Source: Ilyobacter_A sp963668015 (GTDB taxonomy: Bacteria; Fusobacteriota; Fusobacteriia; Fusobacteriales; Fusobacteriaceae). From it: a DNA stretch of 64,000 nt. Both the position numbers and the translations under genes were made by a program. The notes beneath the pieces were generated by a model. The model was not told where the DNA came from, did no database searches, and saw only the letters and a list, made by a program, of their open reading frames with translations. The DNA lies in the NCBI GenBank assembly GCA_963668015.2, contig CAXXCR010000026.1, positions 3,297 through 67,296 of the forward strand, written 5' to 3'. The stretch's first letter is position 1. The number at the start of each line of letters is the position of its first letter. Positions 47,435 to 56,839 of the stretch are shown here, one piece after another.

Positions 47435-48789
47435 GATTGTGTCAAGATAAGTTCGCAAAAACTTCACTGATACCCCATGTTAAGATTTAGGCAACTTTTA
47501 TTCTATTTTCTTTAGTTGTTTCTATTACTTTTGGATTAATGTACGATCTGCCAACTGACCAATCCTCACTGTACTCGATCATGTAAGTAGTAATTAATCT
47601 GATATATGAGTCTAAACTTGGAAAAATCCCTACAACATTACTGCGTCTTCTGATTTCCCTGTTTAAGCGCTCAAGGACGTTAGTTGAGGAAATTTTTCTA
47701 GAATCTATTTCTGGAAAATGATAAAATTGCAGGGAGTCCTCTAGGCCTTCTTCTAAACATTGAATTGCCTTTGGGTATTTATTCTCGTATTCTTCCATAA
47801 AATTAAAAGCATAGACTTTAGAGCTTTCGTAGTCTGATTGAAGCCATATTTGTTTCAATTTGCTAGAAAAGCTCTTTTTTTCTTTTGATGGGATATGTGC
47901 TAATATATTCCTCATAAAATGAACCTTACACCTTTGCCATGAACTTCCGTTAAAGGAGCTTTGCGTAGCTTTCATAAGACCTTTATGCGCATCAGAAATA
48001 ATCAACCACACGTCCTCCACTCCTCTAGATTTCAAGTTATCAAAAAGAATTGTGTAGGTTTCTGTAGATTCTTCCATCATTGGTTCGATGGCTAAAATTT
48101 CTCTTCTGCCATGCATATTCACAGCCGATACCACAAGAACAGCCATGTTTCTAACTCTTTTACCATCTCTAATTTTTTCGTAAAGCGCATCTACCCAAAT
48201 GGCAGGATAAGTTTTGTCTAGGCGTCTATTTCTAAACTCCTCAACCTGCTCATTTAATTCACGTGTGATATTAGATACTTGCCCATGAGAAATAGAGTCT
48301 ATACCAAGACTTTTAGCCAATTTTTCAATTTTACGTGTAGATACTCCGTTGATATATGCTTCTTGGATAACATTAAGCAGCGCTACTTCTGAGCGCTTTT
48401 TTTCGTTGATAAAAAAAGGAATATACCCTCCTTTTCTAAGCTTGGGAACCATTAAATACATAGTACCCATCCTAGTATCAAATCTTCTTGAACGATATCC
48501 TGAACGATAAGCTGTGCGCTTAGAGTTTCTTTCAGATTTTGATGCTCCAATTTTAGATTTAAGTTCAGCCTCCATCATTTCATCACAAAGCCATTGAAGC
48601 ATAGAAAGCATTGGATCAGCCTCTCCGATAAATTTTAATAGCATTTCATGAAAAGATGGGGTAGAATTACTATTAGCCATTGATTACCAACTCCTTTTAA
48701 GATTTTGTTTAGTCGCTTAATCTATACGGAGTAATCAATGGCTTTCTTTTTTGCCAAAAAAACTTTTGCGAATATTATTTTACACTATC
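47435..48789 (-). mobile_element. Intact IS256-family insertion sequence
   Basis: A 1355-bp element with imperfect terminal inverted repeats (left GATTGTGTCAAGATAAGTTC, right reverse complement GATAGTGTAAAATAATATTC). The 8-bp target site duplication AAAAAAGT is present at 47427-47434 and again at 48790-48797, as expected for IS256. The transposase is complete, so the element may still be active. Confidence 0.9.
47487..48680 (-). CDS. IS256 family transposase
   Basis: A 397-residue mutator-type transposase. The DDE residues are readable: Asp in AIWVDALYEKIRDG, Asp in LIISDAHKGL, and Glu in STNVLERLNREIRRR. The signature C-x2-H sits as WQRCKVHFMRNIL near residue 255. It occupies most of the element on the minus strand. 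Confidence 0.95.
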   Translation of the reverse strand: MANSNSTPSFHEMLLKFIGEADPMLSMLQWLCDEMMEAELKSKIGASKSERNSKRTAYRSGYRSRRFDTRMGTMYLMVPKLRKGGYIPFFINEKKRSEVALLNVIQEAYINGVSTRKIEKLAKSLGIDSISHGQVSNITRELNEQVEEFRNRRLDKTYPAIWVDALYEKIRDGKRVRNMAVLVVSAVNMHGRREILAIEPMMEESTETYTILFDNLKSRGVEDVWLIISDAHKGLMKATQSSFNGSSWQRCKVHFMRNILAHIPSKEKKSFSSKLKQIWLQSDYESSKVYAFNFMEEYENKYPKAIQCLEEGLEDSLQFYHFPEIDSRKISSTNVLERLNREIRRRSNVVGIFPSLDSYIRLITTYMIEYSEDWSVGRSYINPKVIETTKENRIKVA

Positions 48790-48797
48790 AAAAAAGT

Positions 48798-49060
48798 ATT
48801 GTTAATAGAGCAACCAATTTTATCATAGAATAAGCAAAAGATTTAAAAAATATTTACTGTTCAGTAGATGAAGAACAGGAATTTAAATAATTAGAAAAAT
48901 TCTAGGATAAATGTGGAGAAAAGAACTATTATTCATTAAAAAGTTGGCGAAATAATTACATAAAAAACACTATAGACTCGGACAATATTCAATTATCTTT
49001 GTTTTTTTATATTTGAATTAGAAAAAGAAAATTATTTGAATATGACTATTAAAGTAATAT
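48798..49060 (+). pseudogene. Decayed IS256-type transposase remnant
   Basis: Three-frame reading gives pieces such as DLKNIYCSVDEEQEFK and CGEKNYYSLKSWRNNY, the latter matching the family W(E/S)KKYP..V.SWRNNW segment near the C-terminus, with stops between. It is on the plus strand, opposite to the intact element beside it, and is a separate, older insertion. Confidence 0.65.
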
Positions 49061-49146
49061 AATTAATAGTGGAAAATTTTAATTTTTATAAAAAACAATT
49101 TAATCTTAAAATTGGAAATTAACTGAAGAATTATAAGGTGAGGAAT

Positions 49147-51636
49147 ATGGCAGATATAAAATATGTAAATTTAGAAAAAATAGTAGAAAATATCAATAAA
49201 GTATATGCCCACAGCAGGTATGATGGAAATAAGCCAGTATATGAAACACTTATAGAGCATTCGGAAACAGTTTTGAAGAATTTAAAGATGCTGATAGAAA
49301 AGAAAAATTTAAACAATATTATAAATAATATTGCCGGTATTTTTTTTGAAAGTGAAGAAAACATTGTTCTTTGGAAAAACTTATTTTTTAATGCTGTTTA
49401 TCTTCATGACCTGGGGAAAATAAACGTTAATTTTCAAACGGATAAAATGAATAATTTAGAATATAAATCTTGTAAAGAAATCACTACATCGAATCATTCG
49501 ATGTTTTCTGCATACCTTTATATTGAAGTTATGTTGGAACATTTTTTCCCGGAATATGAGATAGAGGATATCGATGAGGGCATGCTTTATTTTCTGGTGT
49601 TAAATGCATATATCATATCGAAGCACCATGGGTCTCTGGATAGTTTTGTGGGTTTTGTAGATGAAAAACTGGGTGGTGATATTAACGGAAGAAAAATCTC
49701 TAAATTACTGTTTAATTATAGAGGTAAGATTCAGATTGAGGATATACAGTATGATTTAGAAATAGATGACCTTGGGAGTTTTGAACACTACATATATACC
49801 AAACTTCTTTTTTCTATATTGATAGTTTCTGATATCTATGGGACCAGGGAATATGTGAATGATGAAGAAGTAGAAGACATCGGAGTATTCGGAGAAGGTG
49901 ATGACCTTTTTCAAAACATATTCAAACCTGATAAGGGTTCTGTTTTTTATAATATAGAGAAATATAGAAAATTTTTAGAAAATGAATCTTCCAATCCTTT
50001 TGAAGAAGGGTCGATAAATGTATTGAGGACGGAGATGTTTTTAGAGGCAGAAAGAAATCTATTGGAGGGGATAGAAAGTAATATATTTTATCTGGAAGCG
50101 CCTACAGGGGCGGGGAAAACCATAACATCATTAAATCTGGCCTATAGGATGATAGAAAAAAAATCGGAGTTAAACAAAATATTCTATATATTTCCATTTA
50201 ATACATTGGTAGAGCAGACTAAAATCTCATTGGAAGATATATTGGGGAAAGAAGTATTGGAAGGTAGGATGGGAGTTATAAACTCCTTAACACCCATAGA
50301 GGTTGATGACAGCGGTGAGATGCCTGACTATGACAAGGCATTAATGGAGAGGGAGTTTCTTCACTATCCATTGGTTTTAACCTCTCACGTAAACTTTTTT
50401 AAGTATCTATTTGGAGTCAGCAAAAGTGATAACTTTCCACTGCTGCACCTGGCCAATAGTGTGATTATCATGGATGAAATTCAGTCGTATAAAAATAGCA
50501 TCTGGAGAGAGATTATTCAATTTTTATACAAGTATGGGGAACTGCTGAATATAAAAATAATAATAATGAGCGCCACACTGCCAAATCTAAGCTACCTGGC
50601 AGGAAATGACAATTATATTCGTTTGATTGAAAACCGGGATAAATATTTTCAAGCCACCATTTTTAAAGAAAGGGTTAAGATCGACTATAGTTTATTAAAC
50701 ATAGATAAAGATGATATATTGTCTTGTTTGATTGATAAAATAAGGGGATATCCAAAACAAATGATACTTGTGGAATTCCTCAGCAAGAAGGAAGCTTTTA
50801 AATTTTATACCCTGTTAAATGAATTTGAAATAAATTCTGAACTATTAACGGGGGATGACAGTAAGGGCGAAAGAAGAAGAATCATAGACAAGGTTAGGGA
50901 GCAAGAAAAGGTTGGAAAAGATGGTAGAAAAGAAGGAATGGTGCTGGTTTCTACTCAGGTTATAGAAGCCGGAGTTGATATAGACATGGATATAGGTTTT
51001 AAGGATATATCTTTATTTGACTCAGAAGAGCAATTTATGGGGAGGATAAACAGGTCTTGTAAAAAAACAGGGAAAGTATACTTTTTTAATTTAACGGACG
51101 CTCAGACGATATATAAAAGTGATGAAAGAAGAAATGCTTCTATGACTCTCTCCAGTGAAGAGAATAGAGAATTATTAAAAAATAAAGATTTTGATGGATA
51201 CTATAAAAAAATAATGAAAAGATTAGAAATAAGAAATGAATTCTTAGAAGAACCATTGAAAATGCTCGATTTCAAGGGGATATCGAAGGAAATGAAGCTG
51301 ATCGATAAACAACAAAAATATCAGGTGTTTATGAATAGGAGCTTGGAAATAAATGAAAAAGGTCGTATAAAAAAGCTAGTCGGTCAGGAAGTTTGGAATG
51401 AATTTTATGAGGTATTAAAAATAGACAAAAAAAGATACAGCGAAAGAAAAGTAAAACTATCCAAGGTTATGGAAAAGATGAATGAGTTTATCTATGAGCT
51501 ATACGAGCTGCCAAGTGTATATAGTGATGAAAAAGCAGGAATATTGTTTATTGAGAATGGCGAGGATTATTTTACAGCTGGAAAGCTGGATAGAGATAAA
51601 TTGGGGATGAGCAAAGAGTTTGATTTTTTTACCTAG
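49147..51636 (+). CDS. cas3: CRISPR-associated helicase-nuclease Cas3 (type I)
   Basis: It degrades target DNA after recruitment by Cascade. Residues 1 to about 250 are the HD nuclease: HSETVLKN near residue 36, LHDLGKIN near residue 85, and KHHGSLDSF near residue 158. The helicase follows: Walker A PTGAGKT near residue 318, DEIQ box near residue 443, SATLP near residue 473, and the C-terminal QVIEAGVDID and QFMGRINR motifs (about 604 and 630). ATG 49147 follows AAGGTGAGG. It is the first gene of the operon. Confidence 0.95.
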   Translation: MADIKYVNLEKIVENINKVYAHSRYDGNKPVYETLIEHSETVLKNLKMLIEKKNLNNIINNIAGIFFESEENIVLWKNLFFNAVYLHDLGKINVNFQTDKMNNLEYKSCKEITTSNHSMFSAYLYIEVMLEHFFPEYEIEDIDEGMLYFLVLNAYIISKHHGSLDSFVGFVDEKLGGDINGRKISKLLFNYRGKIQIEDIQYDLEIDDLGSFEHYIYTKLLFSILIVSDIYGTREYVNDEEVEDIGVFGEGDDLFQNIFKPDKGSVFYNIEKYRKFLENESSNPFEEGSINVLRTEMFLEAERNLLEGIESNIFYLEAPTGAGKTITSLNLAYRMIEKKSELNKIFYIFPFNTLVEQTKISLEDILGKEVLEGRMGVINSLTPIEVDDSGEMPDYDKALMEREFLHYPLVLTSHVNFFKYLFGVSKSDNFPLLHLANSVIIMDEIQSYKNSIWREIIQFLYKYGELLNIKIIIMSATLPNLSYLAGNDNYIRLIENRDKYFQATIFKERVKIDYSLLNIDKDDILSCLIDKIRGYPKQMILVEFLSKKEAFKFYTLLNEFEINSELLTGDDSKGERRRIIDKVREQEKVGKDGRKEGMVLVSTQVIEAGVDIDMDIGFKDISLFDSEEQFMGRINRSCKKTGKVYFFNLTDAQTIYKSDERRNASMTLSSEENRELLKNKDFDGYYKKIMKRLEIRNEFLEEPLKMLDFKGISKEMKLIDKQQKYQVFMNRSLEINEKGRIKKLVGQEVWNEFYEVLKIDKKRYSERKVKLSKVMEKMNEFIYELYELPSVYSDEKAGILFIENGEDYFTAGKLDRDKLGMSKEFDFFT

Positions 51637-51645
51637 GAGGTGGAT

Positions 51646-52131
51646 ATGACAGGGACGATTATAAATTATTATATTCATTGTAAGAGGCAGTGCTACTTAC
51701 ACTATCATAAGCTAAACCTAGAAGATAATAGTGAGCTAGTGAAGATAGGGAAAGCGCTTCATGAGGAGAAGCAAACCGAAGAAATAGCCATAGAAAATAT
51801 AAAGATAGATAAGATCAATAGGGACTACCTGGTAGAGATAAAAAAATCAGATGCGGATATAGAGGCTTCAAAGTACCAATTATATTATTATTTAAAGGTA
51901 TTAAAAGATAAAGGGATAGTGAAAAAGGGGAAATTGGAAGTAATTGAGAAAAATAAGAAAGACAAGGGCAGTAGGAAAATTTATATTCTGGAATTGACTG
52001 AAAATGTGGAAAAAGAATTGGATGAATTGATGGAAAAAATCAAATGGCTTGTTGATGCCGAAAAGGTTCCTGAGGTGGAAAAGACTTCCAAATGTAAAAA
52101 GTGTGCTTATTACAGTTATTGTTATATATAG
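51646..52131 (+). CDS. cas4: CRISPR-associated exonuclease Cas4
   Basis: It processes pre-spacers in adaptation. 161 residues, RecB-like: the [4Fe-4S] cysteines lie as C-x3-C near the N-terminus (HCKRQC) and CKKCAYYSYC at the C-terminus; the catalytic segment LVEIKKSD is near residue 64. ATG 51646 follows CTAGGAGG. The gene is 9 bp after cas3. Confidence 0.9.
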   Translation: MTGTIINYYIHCKRQCYLHYHKLNLEDNSELVKIGKALHEEKQTEEIAIENIKIDKINRDYLVEIKKSDADIEASKYQLYYYLKVLKDKGIVKKGKLEVIEKNKKDKGSRKIYILELTENVEKELDELMEKIKWLVDAEKVPEVEKTSKCKKCAYYSYCYI

Positions 52132-52140
52132 GGGGATGTC

Positions 52141-53136
52141 ATGGCAACTAAATATATAATGAGCAAAGGAGAATTAAGCAGGAAGGATAATTCAATTTGT
52201 TTTAAAAGTAATGGGAAAAATAACTATATACCTGTGGAGGGTATAAGTGAGATATACTGTCTGGATGAAGTAAGTTTTAATACCAAGTTGATTGATTTTT
52301 TAAGTAAAAATGCCATTAATCTTCACTTGTTTAACCATTATGAGGGGTATTCTGGAAGTTTTTACCCAAGAGAGAAATATATCAGCGGAAGGCTGACCAT
52401 CGATCAGGTAAGATATCATCATGAGGAAAGAATAATAGTGGCAAAGGCAATTGTTAAAGGTATAGGAGATAACATTCATGAAGTCTTATACCACTATTAC
52501 AGGCACGGGAAAAAAGAATTGAAAGAATTCTTGGATTGGCTGAAAATAGGAATAGAGATTAACCTTGACAAGGCCAAAACAATCAATCAGGTAATGGCTG
52601 TAGAAGGAGATATATGGCAGAGATTTTATCAGACTTTTGAATATTTTTTACTTAAAGATTTTTTAATGAATAAAAGGGTGAAAAGGCCACCAAACAATCC
52701 TATGAACGCCTTGATATCTTTCGGCAACTCCATATTATATACCAAAACGATCAGCCAGATTTATCAGACTCATCTAGACCAGAGTATTAGTTTTTTGCAT
52801 TCTCCAAGTGAGGGGAGGTTCTCGTTGTCCCTTGACCTGAGTGAAGTTTTTAAACCGATACTTGTATACAAGACTATATTTGAGTGTGTCAACAATAGAA
52901 GACTTAATGTAGAGAAGCACTTTGAGAAGAAAATTAACTATTGCGTCCTGAATGAAGAGGGGAAAAAGATATTTTTAAAGGCTTTAGAAGAACGGATGTC
53001 AACAAAATTCCAGCATCCTAAACTAAAGAGGAGAGTTAAGTATATAACAGCTATAAAATATGATGGGTATAAACTCATAAAAGGGATTATGGAAGGTGTA
53101 GAATTTAAACCGTTTAGCCTAAAGGAGAGTTTTTAA
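52141..53136 (+). CDS. cas1: CRISPR-associated Cas1, type I-B branch
   Basis: The spacer integrase. 331 residues. Candidate ligands are Glu in MAVEGDIWQRFYQTF, His in SFLHSPSEGRFS and Asp in LDLSEVFKPI. The segment FGNSILYTKTI and the C-terminal helices are typical. It overlaps cas2 by one base. It differs strongly from the orphan Cas1 at 41269-42198. Confidence 0.93.
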   Translation: MATKYIMSKGELSRKDNSICFKSNGKNNYIPVEGISEIYCLDEVSFNTKLIDFLSKNAINLHLFNHYEGYSGSFYPREKYISGRLTIDQVRYHHEERIIVAKAIVKGIGDNIHEVLYHYYRHGKKELKEFLDWLKIGIEINLDKAKTINQVMAVEGDIWQRFYQTFEYFLLKDFLMNKRVKRPPNNPMNALISFGNSILYTKTISQIYQTHLDQSISFLHSPSEGRFSLSLDLSEVFKPILVYKTIFECVNNRRLNVEKHFEKKINYCVLNEEGKKIFLKALEERMSTKFQHPKLKRRVKYITAIKYDGYKLIKGIMEGVEFKPFSLKESF

Positions 53137-53417
53137 TGGGGAAAAACTATAACTATGTATTTCTTTTTTATGATGTTGGGGAGAAGAGAGTGAATAAAGT
53201 ATTTAAGGTTTGCAAAAAATATCTTAATCACTATCAAAACTCTGTGTTCAGAGGCGAAATAACCCCCAGCAATATTATTAAACTTAGAAATGATTTAAAA
53301 AAAGTGATCAAAAAAGATTACGATTTTATAAGTATTATAAAGCTGATCGGAAGCTATAATTTTGAAGAAGAGGTTATAGGAACACAGGGGAAAAATCCAG
53401 AGGATATATTTTTATAA
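53136..53417 (+). CDS. cas2: CRISPR-associated Cas2
   Basis: The small partner of Cas1. 93 residues, ferredoxin-like. The start carries LFYDVGEKRVNKVFKVCKKY, with the metal-site Asp in YDV, and the family's FRGEI segment follows. The start overlaps the cas1 stop. Confidence 0.93.
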   Translation: MGKNYNYVFLFYDVGEKRVNKVFKVCKKYLNHYQNSVFRGEITPSNIIKLRNDLKKVIKKDYDFISIIKLIGSYNFEEEVIGTQGKNPEDIFL

Positions 53418-53456
53418 AAATATTAATATTACAGTGAATTTTAAAGGGAGGTAACA

Positions 53457-54158
53457 TTGGAGAAGATTATAGTATATGAACTTAGAGTGAAAGTCTACCT
53501 TCTAGAAAACTTAAAACTAGAGGATGTAGGGATGGAATTAAGCTCACTGGTTGATAAATCATTTTTATGCAGTGATGAATATAAGGAGTTTCATGAAAAT
53601 AGAGGGTATAAGCACTATTCTATTGGAGGACTTCTGCCTGTGGAAAAGGACAGACTGTTTAAAAAGGGCAAGATATATGATTTTCAAGTGAGAACTCCAT
53701 CTAAAAAACTTAAAGATTATCTCAAGTCAAATTTAGTTAATGAATTCAGTAAAAATATTAAAGTGTTGGTTATAGATGAAAAAACAGTTCCTAAAAACTT
53801 CTTTGAAAAGATATACTCTCTTACACCTGTAGTGGCAAAGTTTTCTGAAGGGTACTGGAAGGATAAAGTTGAATTTTGCCGATTTGAAGAAAGGATTAAG
53901 ACGAATTTAATAAAAAAATACAACGATTTTACAGGGAGAAAGATAGATGAAAATTTTCAATTGTATGAGAGGATAGAGATAGATAATGAATATCCTATAC
54001 CGCTAAAATATAAGAATATAAGGATGTTGGGAGATAAAATAACTCTATATATAGGAAGTGATGAGGTTGCCCAGGAGCTGGCGTATTTTGCAATAGGTGT
54101 GGGTCTTCTTGAAATGAATCCCAGAACTTTTGGGTTTGTGGGATATAGATATATTTAG
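53457..54158 (+). CDS. cas6: CRISPR RNA endonuclease Cas6
   Basis: It cuts the array transcript within each repeat. 233 residues of RAMP fold. A likely catalytic His is in YKHYSIGGLLP near residue 45, and the C-terminal NPRTFGFVGYRY fits the Gly-rich loop of the family. The start is TTG behind GGGAGG. Confidence 0.87.
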   Translation: MEKIIVYELRVKVYLLENLKLEDVGMELSSLVDKSFLCSDEYKEFHENRGYKHYSIGGLLPVEKDRLFKKGKIYDFQVRTPSKKLKDYLKSNLVNEFSKNIKVLVIDEKTVPKNFFEKIYSLTPVVAKFSEGYWKDKVEFCRFEERIKTNLIKKYNDFTGRKIDENFQLYERIEIDNEYPIPLKYKNIRMLGDKITLYIGSDEVAQELAYFAIGVGLLEMNPRTFGFVGYRYI

Positions 54159-54169
54159 GGGGTGATATT

Positions 54170-55888
54170 TTGTTAAAAAAACTGATAGATGACTTTATTA
54201 TTTGCTATGAAAAGGGGAAAGCACGGGGAAGAGACATCATAATGAATGATTATATCCTGGCTCCGGGTACATATATACTAGTAGATGAGGATGATGGTAA
54301 AATTAAGAGGCTGGAGGTAAAAAAGGCACAAAACAGAGATACGGCCGGTGACAGCGAGCTGTATGATATCTTTGCGAAGTATGATTACAGAAGCGGCTTA
54401 ATAGACATGAATAAACCGATAGACAGCAAAAAAATTATTCAAAGTAATAATTGTTTTTCGTTCTTTATAAAAAAAGAAAGTTTAACAAATGGAAAATTAA
54501 ATGAAGCAAGAATAAACGAATACTATGATTTTGTAAGAGATCTATCTAAGAAATACTCCGGCAGCTCAGATAAAGACAAAAGAAAGGTTCTAGAGGAGAT
54601 AAAGGAGAAGAATGGCGATATTCCCTTTAAAAGAATAGAGGGGATAAAGAAGTGGATAGAAGAAAATGTCTTTAAATTGGAATTAGAAGGAAAGGACTAT
54701 TTAAAGATATTTTTCAATGCAGGTATAGAGGAGTATGAAAAAGAAAGTGAGAAATATATCCTCCCAAATATCTATAACAACAACAAATATAATATAGACA
54801 TCGCCGGGGAAGGAAGAGGGCTTCCCAATAATAATATGGGAATGAACGATAAAAAACCATACCTTGAAAATAAAACTAGAAAGAACAGAGTTCCCTACCT
54901 TATATCTTTGAAGGAAGTTATGGATCAAAAATTATTATTTGACTATCTGATGACACAGGCTTCTAATAAAAAGAATTACATTTACTTAAATAGCGAAAAG
55001 ATAATCAGCAACTCTTATGATGAGATTCCCAAGAAGTTTACGGGGAGTTTCATCAAGATAAAAAAGGGTAAGGAACTGGAGATTCATGATTATGACAGCG
55101 TGAATATAGAGGAAAAAAATGAGGTTGTGATAGAAAATATTCTAGATATTGATTACAGCAAGATTAATGAGAGTAGTCTAAAGGACATTTATGGTGGGAG
55201 TAGTTTTGGGAAAATGATAACAGCCTTTAATGAACTTTATTTTTTTAAGGGAATGTGGAGCTGTTTGATAAACAGGGATGAATATGAAGTAAAAGGCGAT
55301 AAAAAGTTGGAGGCTCTTTTAAGGGGATTGAGTATTCCTATTTATGACTTGCTGTACAAGGATAGTGCTGTTAGATTAAAAAAAACCTTTGGGAAAATAA
55401 CACTTGATATAGTTAAGCGCACTCTGGATAAGGGTCATGATTTTAGAGCTATTGAGATGTTTAATATGAGGTTAGGTATGATAGATCATATAAAGGGGAG
55501 TGAAAGTGGCATGAAGGATAGATTTACAGATATTAGAGACAATCTGGTATTCAAATGTGAGTCCGAGGAGGATATGGTGATAGAAGGAGTAGAAGAATTT
55601 TCCTATGCAATAGGGCAGTTATCGTACTATCTTTTGTCTCAAAACAAGGGGAATAAAAGAAAGCACAGTCTTTTTTCACCTATTGTAAATGCTAAAAGAA
55701 CAAAAAAAATAAAGATGGAACTGGAAAATTTATTTAAAAAGTATAATCATGAAATAAATATGAATTCTTTAAAATTCAATAATCTATATCGAATGGTATT
55801 AGGGTTTGATAGCGAGAAAATAGATACAGAATTTTTATTAGGTGGTTACCTATCGAATAATATAATGTACGAAAAGAGGGTGGGGTAG
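54170..55888 (+). CDS. cas8b: Type I-B CRISPR large subunit Cas8b
   Basis: The large subunit of the Cascade surveillance complex, which recognises the protospacer-adjacent motif. 572 residues, TTG start behind AGGGGGTG. Cas8b sequences are poorly conserved, and I assign it from its length and its place between cas6 and cas7. The last 105-125 residues are helical and small-subunit-like. Internal starts ATG 55511 (behind GGGGAG) or GTG near 55579 (behind GAGGAGG) could give a separate Cas11b, as known in other I-B systems. Confidence 0.78.
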   Translation: MLKKLIDDFIICYEKGKARGRDIIMNDYILAPGTYILVDEDDGKIKRLEVKKAQNRDTAGDSELYDIFAKYDYRSGLIDMNKPIDSKKIIQSNNCFSFFIKKESLTNGKLNEARINEYYDFVRDLSKKYSGSSDKDKRKVLEEIKEKNGDIPFKRIEGIKKWIEENVFKLELEGKDYLKIFFNAGIEEYEKESEKYILPNIYNNNKYNIDIAGEGRGLPNNNMGMNDKKPYLENKTRKNRVPYLISLKEVMDQKLLFDYLMTQASNKKNYIYLNSEKIISNSYDEIPKKFTGSFIKIKKGKELEIHDYDSVNIEEKNEVVIENILDIDYSKINESSLKDIYGGSSFGKMITAFNELYFFKGMWSCLINRDEYEVKGDKKLEALLRGLSIPIYDLLYKDSAVRLKKTFGKITLDIVKRTLDKGHDFRAIEMFNMRLGMIDHIKGSESGMKDRFTDIRDNLVFKCESEEDMVIEGVEEFSYAIGQLSYYLLSQNKGNKRKHSLFSPIVNAKRTKKIKMELENLFKKYNHEINMNSLKFNNLYRMVLGFDSEKIDTEFLLGGYLSNNIMYEKRVG

Positions 55889-55890
55889 TG

Positions 55891-56835
55891 ATGAATAGAA
55901 GAGTTTATGGGATTATAGGGATAAGGGCAAAACATGCAAACTGGAATGCTGACTTTAGTGGGTTTCCGAAGTCAACAGGTGACGGTGATTTCTTTGGGAG
56001 TGATAAGGCGCTGAAATACCCTATGAAGAAGATGTGGGAGAATAACGGGGAGAAGGTATTGTATACCAAGTCTATGATTTTGGTAGAGGAGGATTACAGA
56101 CCAAGAACCCTGAAGGAAAGATACGAGCAGATCCACAATTCAGAGTTAAAAGCTAAGAAAGGTAAAGCCGCAGGTACTCCTAAAAAGGAGGTGTTGGAAA
56201 ATTTATTCAACAGTGTGGATGTAAAGCAGTTTGGAGCTACATTTGCTGAGGAGGGGAATAACTTTGGTATAACTGGGGCCGTGCAAATATCTCAGGGGTT
56301 TAACAGGTATGAAAATATGTCTGTGGAGGAGCAGTCGATCCTTTCGCCATTTGGAAGACTTAAAGACGGAGAGAAAAATACCGACCAATCATCTGTAGGA
56401 ACAAAGATAACTGCTAATGAGGCTCATTATTTCTACCACTTTGTGGTAAACCCAGTAACATATAAAGATTATGTCGAATTGGGGGTAACTGAAGGATATA
56501 CTAGGGAAGACTACAATAAATTTCAGGAAGCCTCTCTAATGAGTGCAACTGCTTTTAATACTAACTCCAAGGTAGGGTGTGATAATGAGTTTGCCATGTT
56601 TGTAGAAGTAGAAGAGGGGGTTTACCTTCCTGATTTAACCAGCTTTGTCTCTATAGATGAATTGGAGGGAGATAGAAGGGGTATAACTTTAAATTTAGAG
56701 TTATTGGAAAGGATAAAATCTAGGGTTAAAGTTATAGAAATCTATTATAATGACTCTCTCTTAGAGGTAAAGGGCAATATACCAAATCTTGCGGAATACT
56801 ATAATATTTTTACTAGAGAAAGAATAGAGGTATAA
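55891..56835 (+). CDS. cas7: Type I-B CRISPR backbone protein Cas7 (Csh2-like)
   Basis: Multi-copy backbone subunit of Cascade. 314-315 residues. RAMP fold with N-terminal YGIIGIRAKHANWNADFSG and central NFGITGAVQISQGFNRYEN and GTKITANEAHYFYHFVVNP. The ATG follows GAGGGTGGGG and starts 2 bases after the cas8b stop. Confidence 0.88.
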   Translation: MNRRVYGIIGIRAKHANWNADFSGFPKSTGDGDFFGSDKALKYPMKKMWENNGEKVLYTKSMILVEEDYRPRTLKERYEQIHNSELKAKKGKAAGTPKKEVLENLFNSVDVKQFGATFAEEGNNFGITGAVQISQGFNRYENMSVEEQSILSPFGRLKDGEKNTDQSSVGTKITANEAHYFYHFVVNPVTYKDYVELGVTEGYTREDYNKFQEASLMSATAFNTNSKVGCDNEFAMFVEVEEGVYLPDLTSFVSIDELEGDRRGITLNLELLERIKSRVKVIEIYYNDSLLEVKGNIPNLAEYYNIFTRERIEV

Positions 56836-56839
56836 TTCT

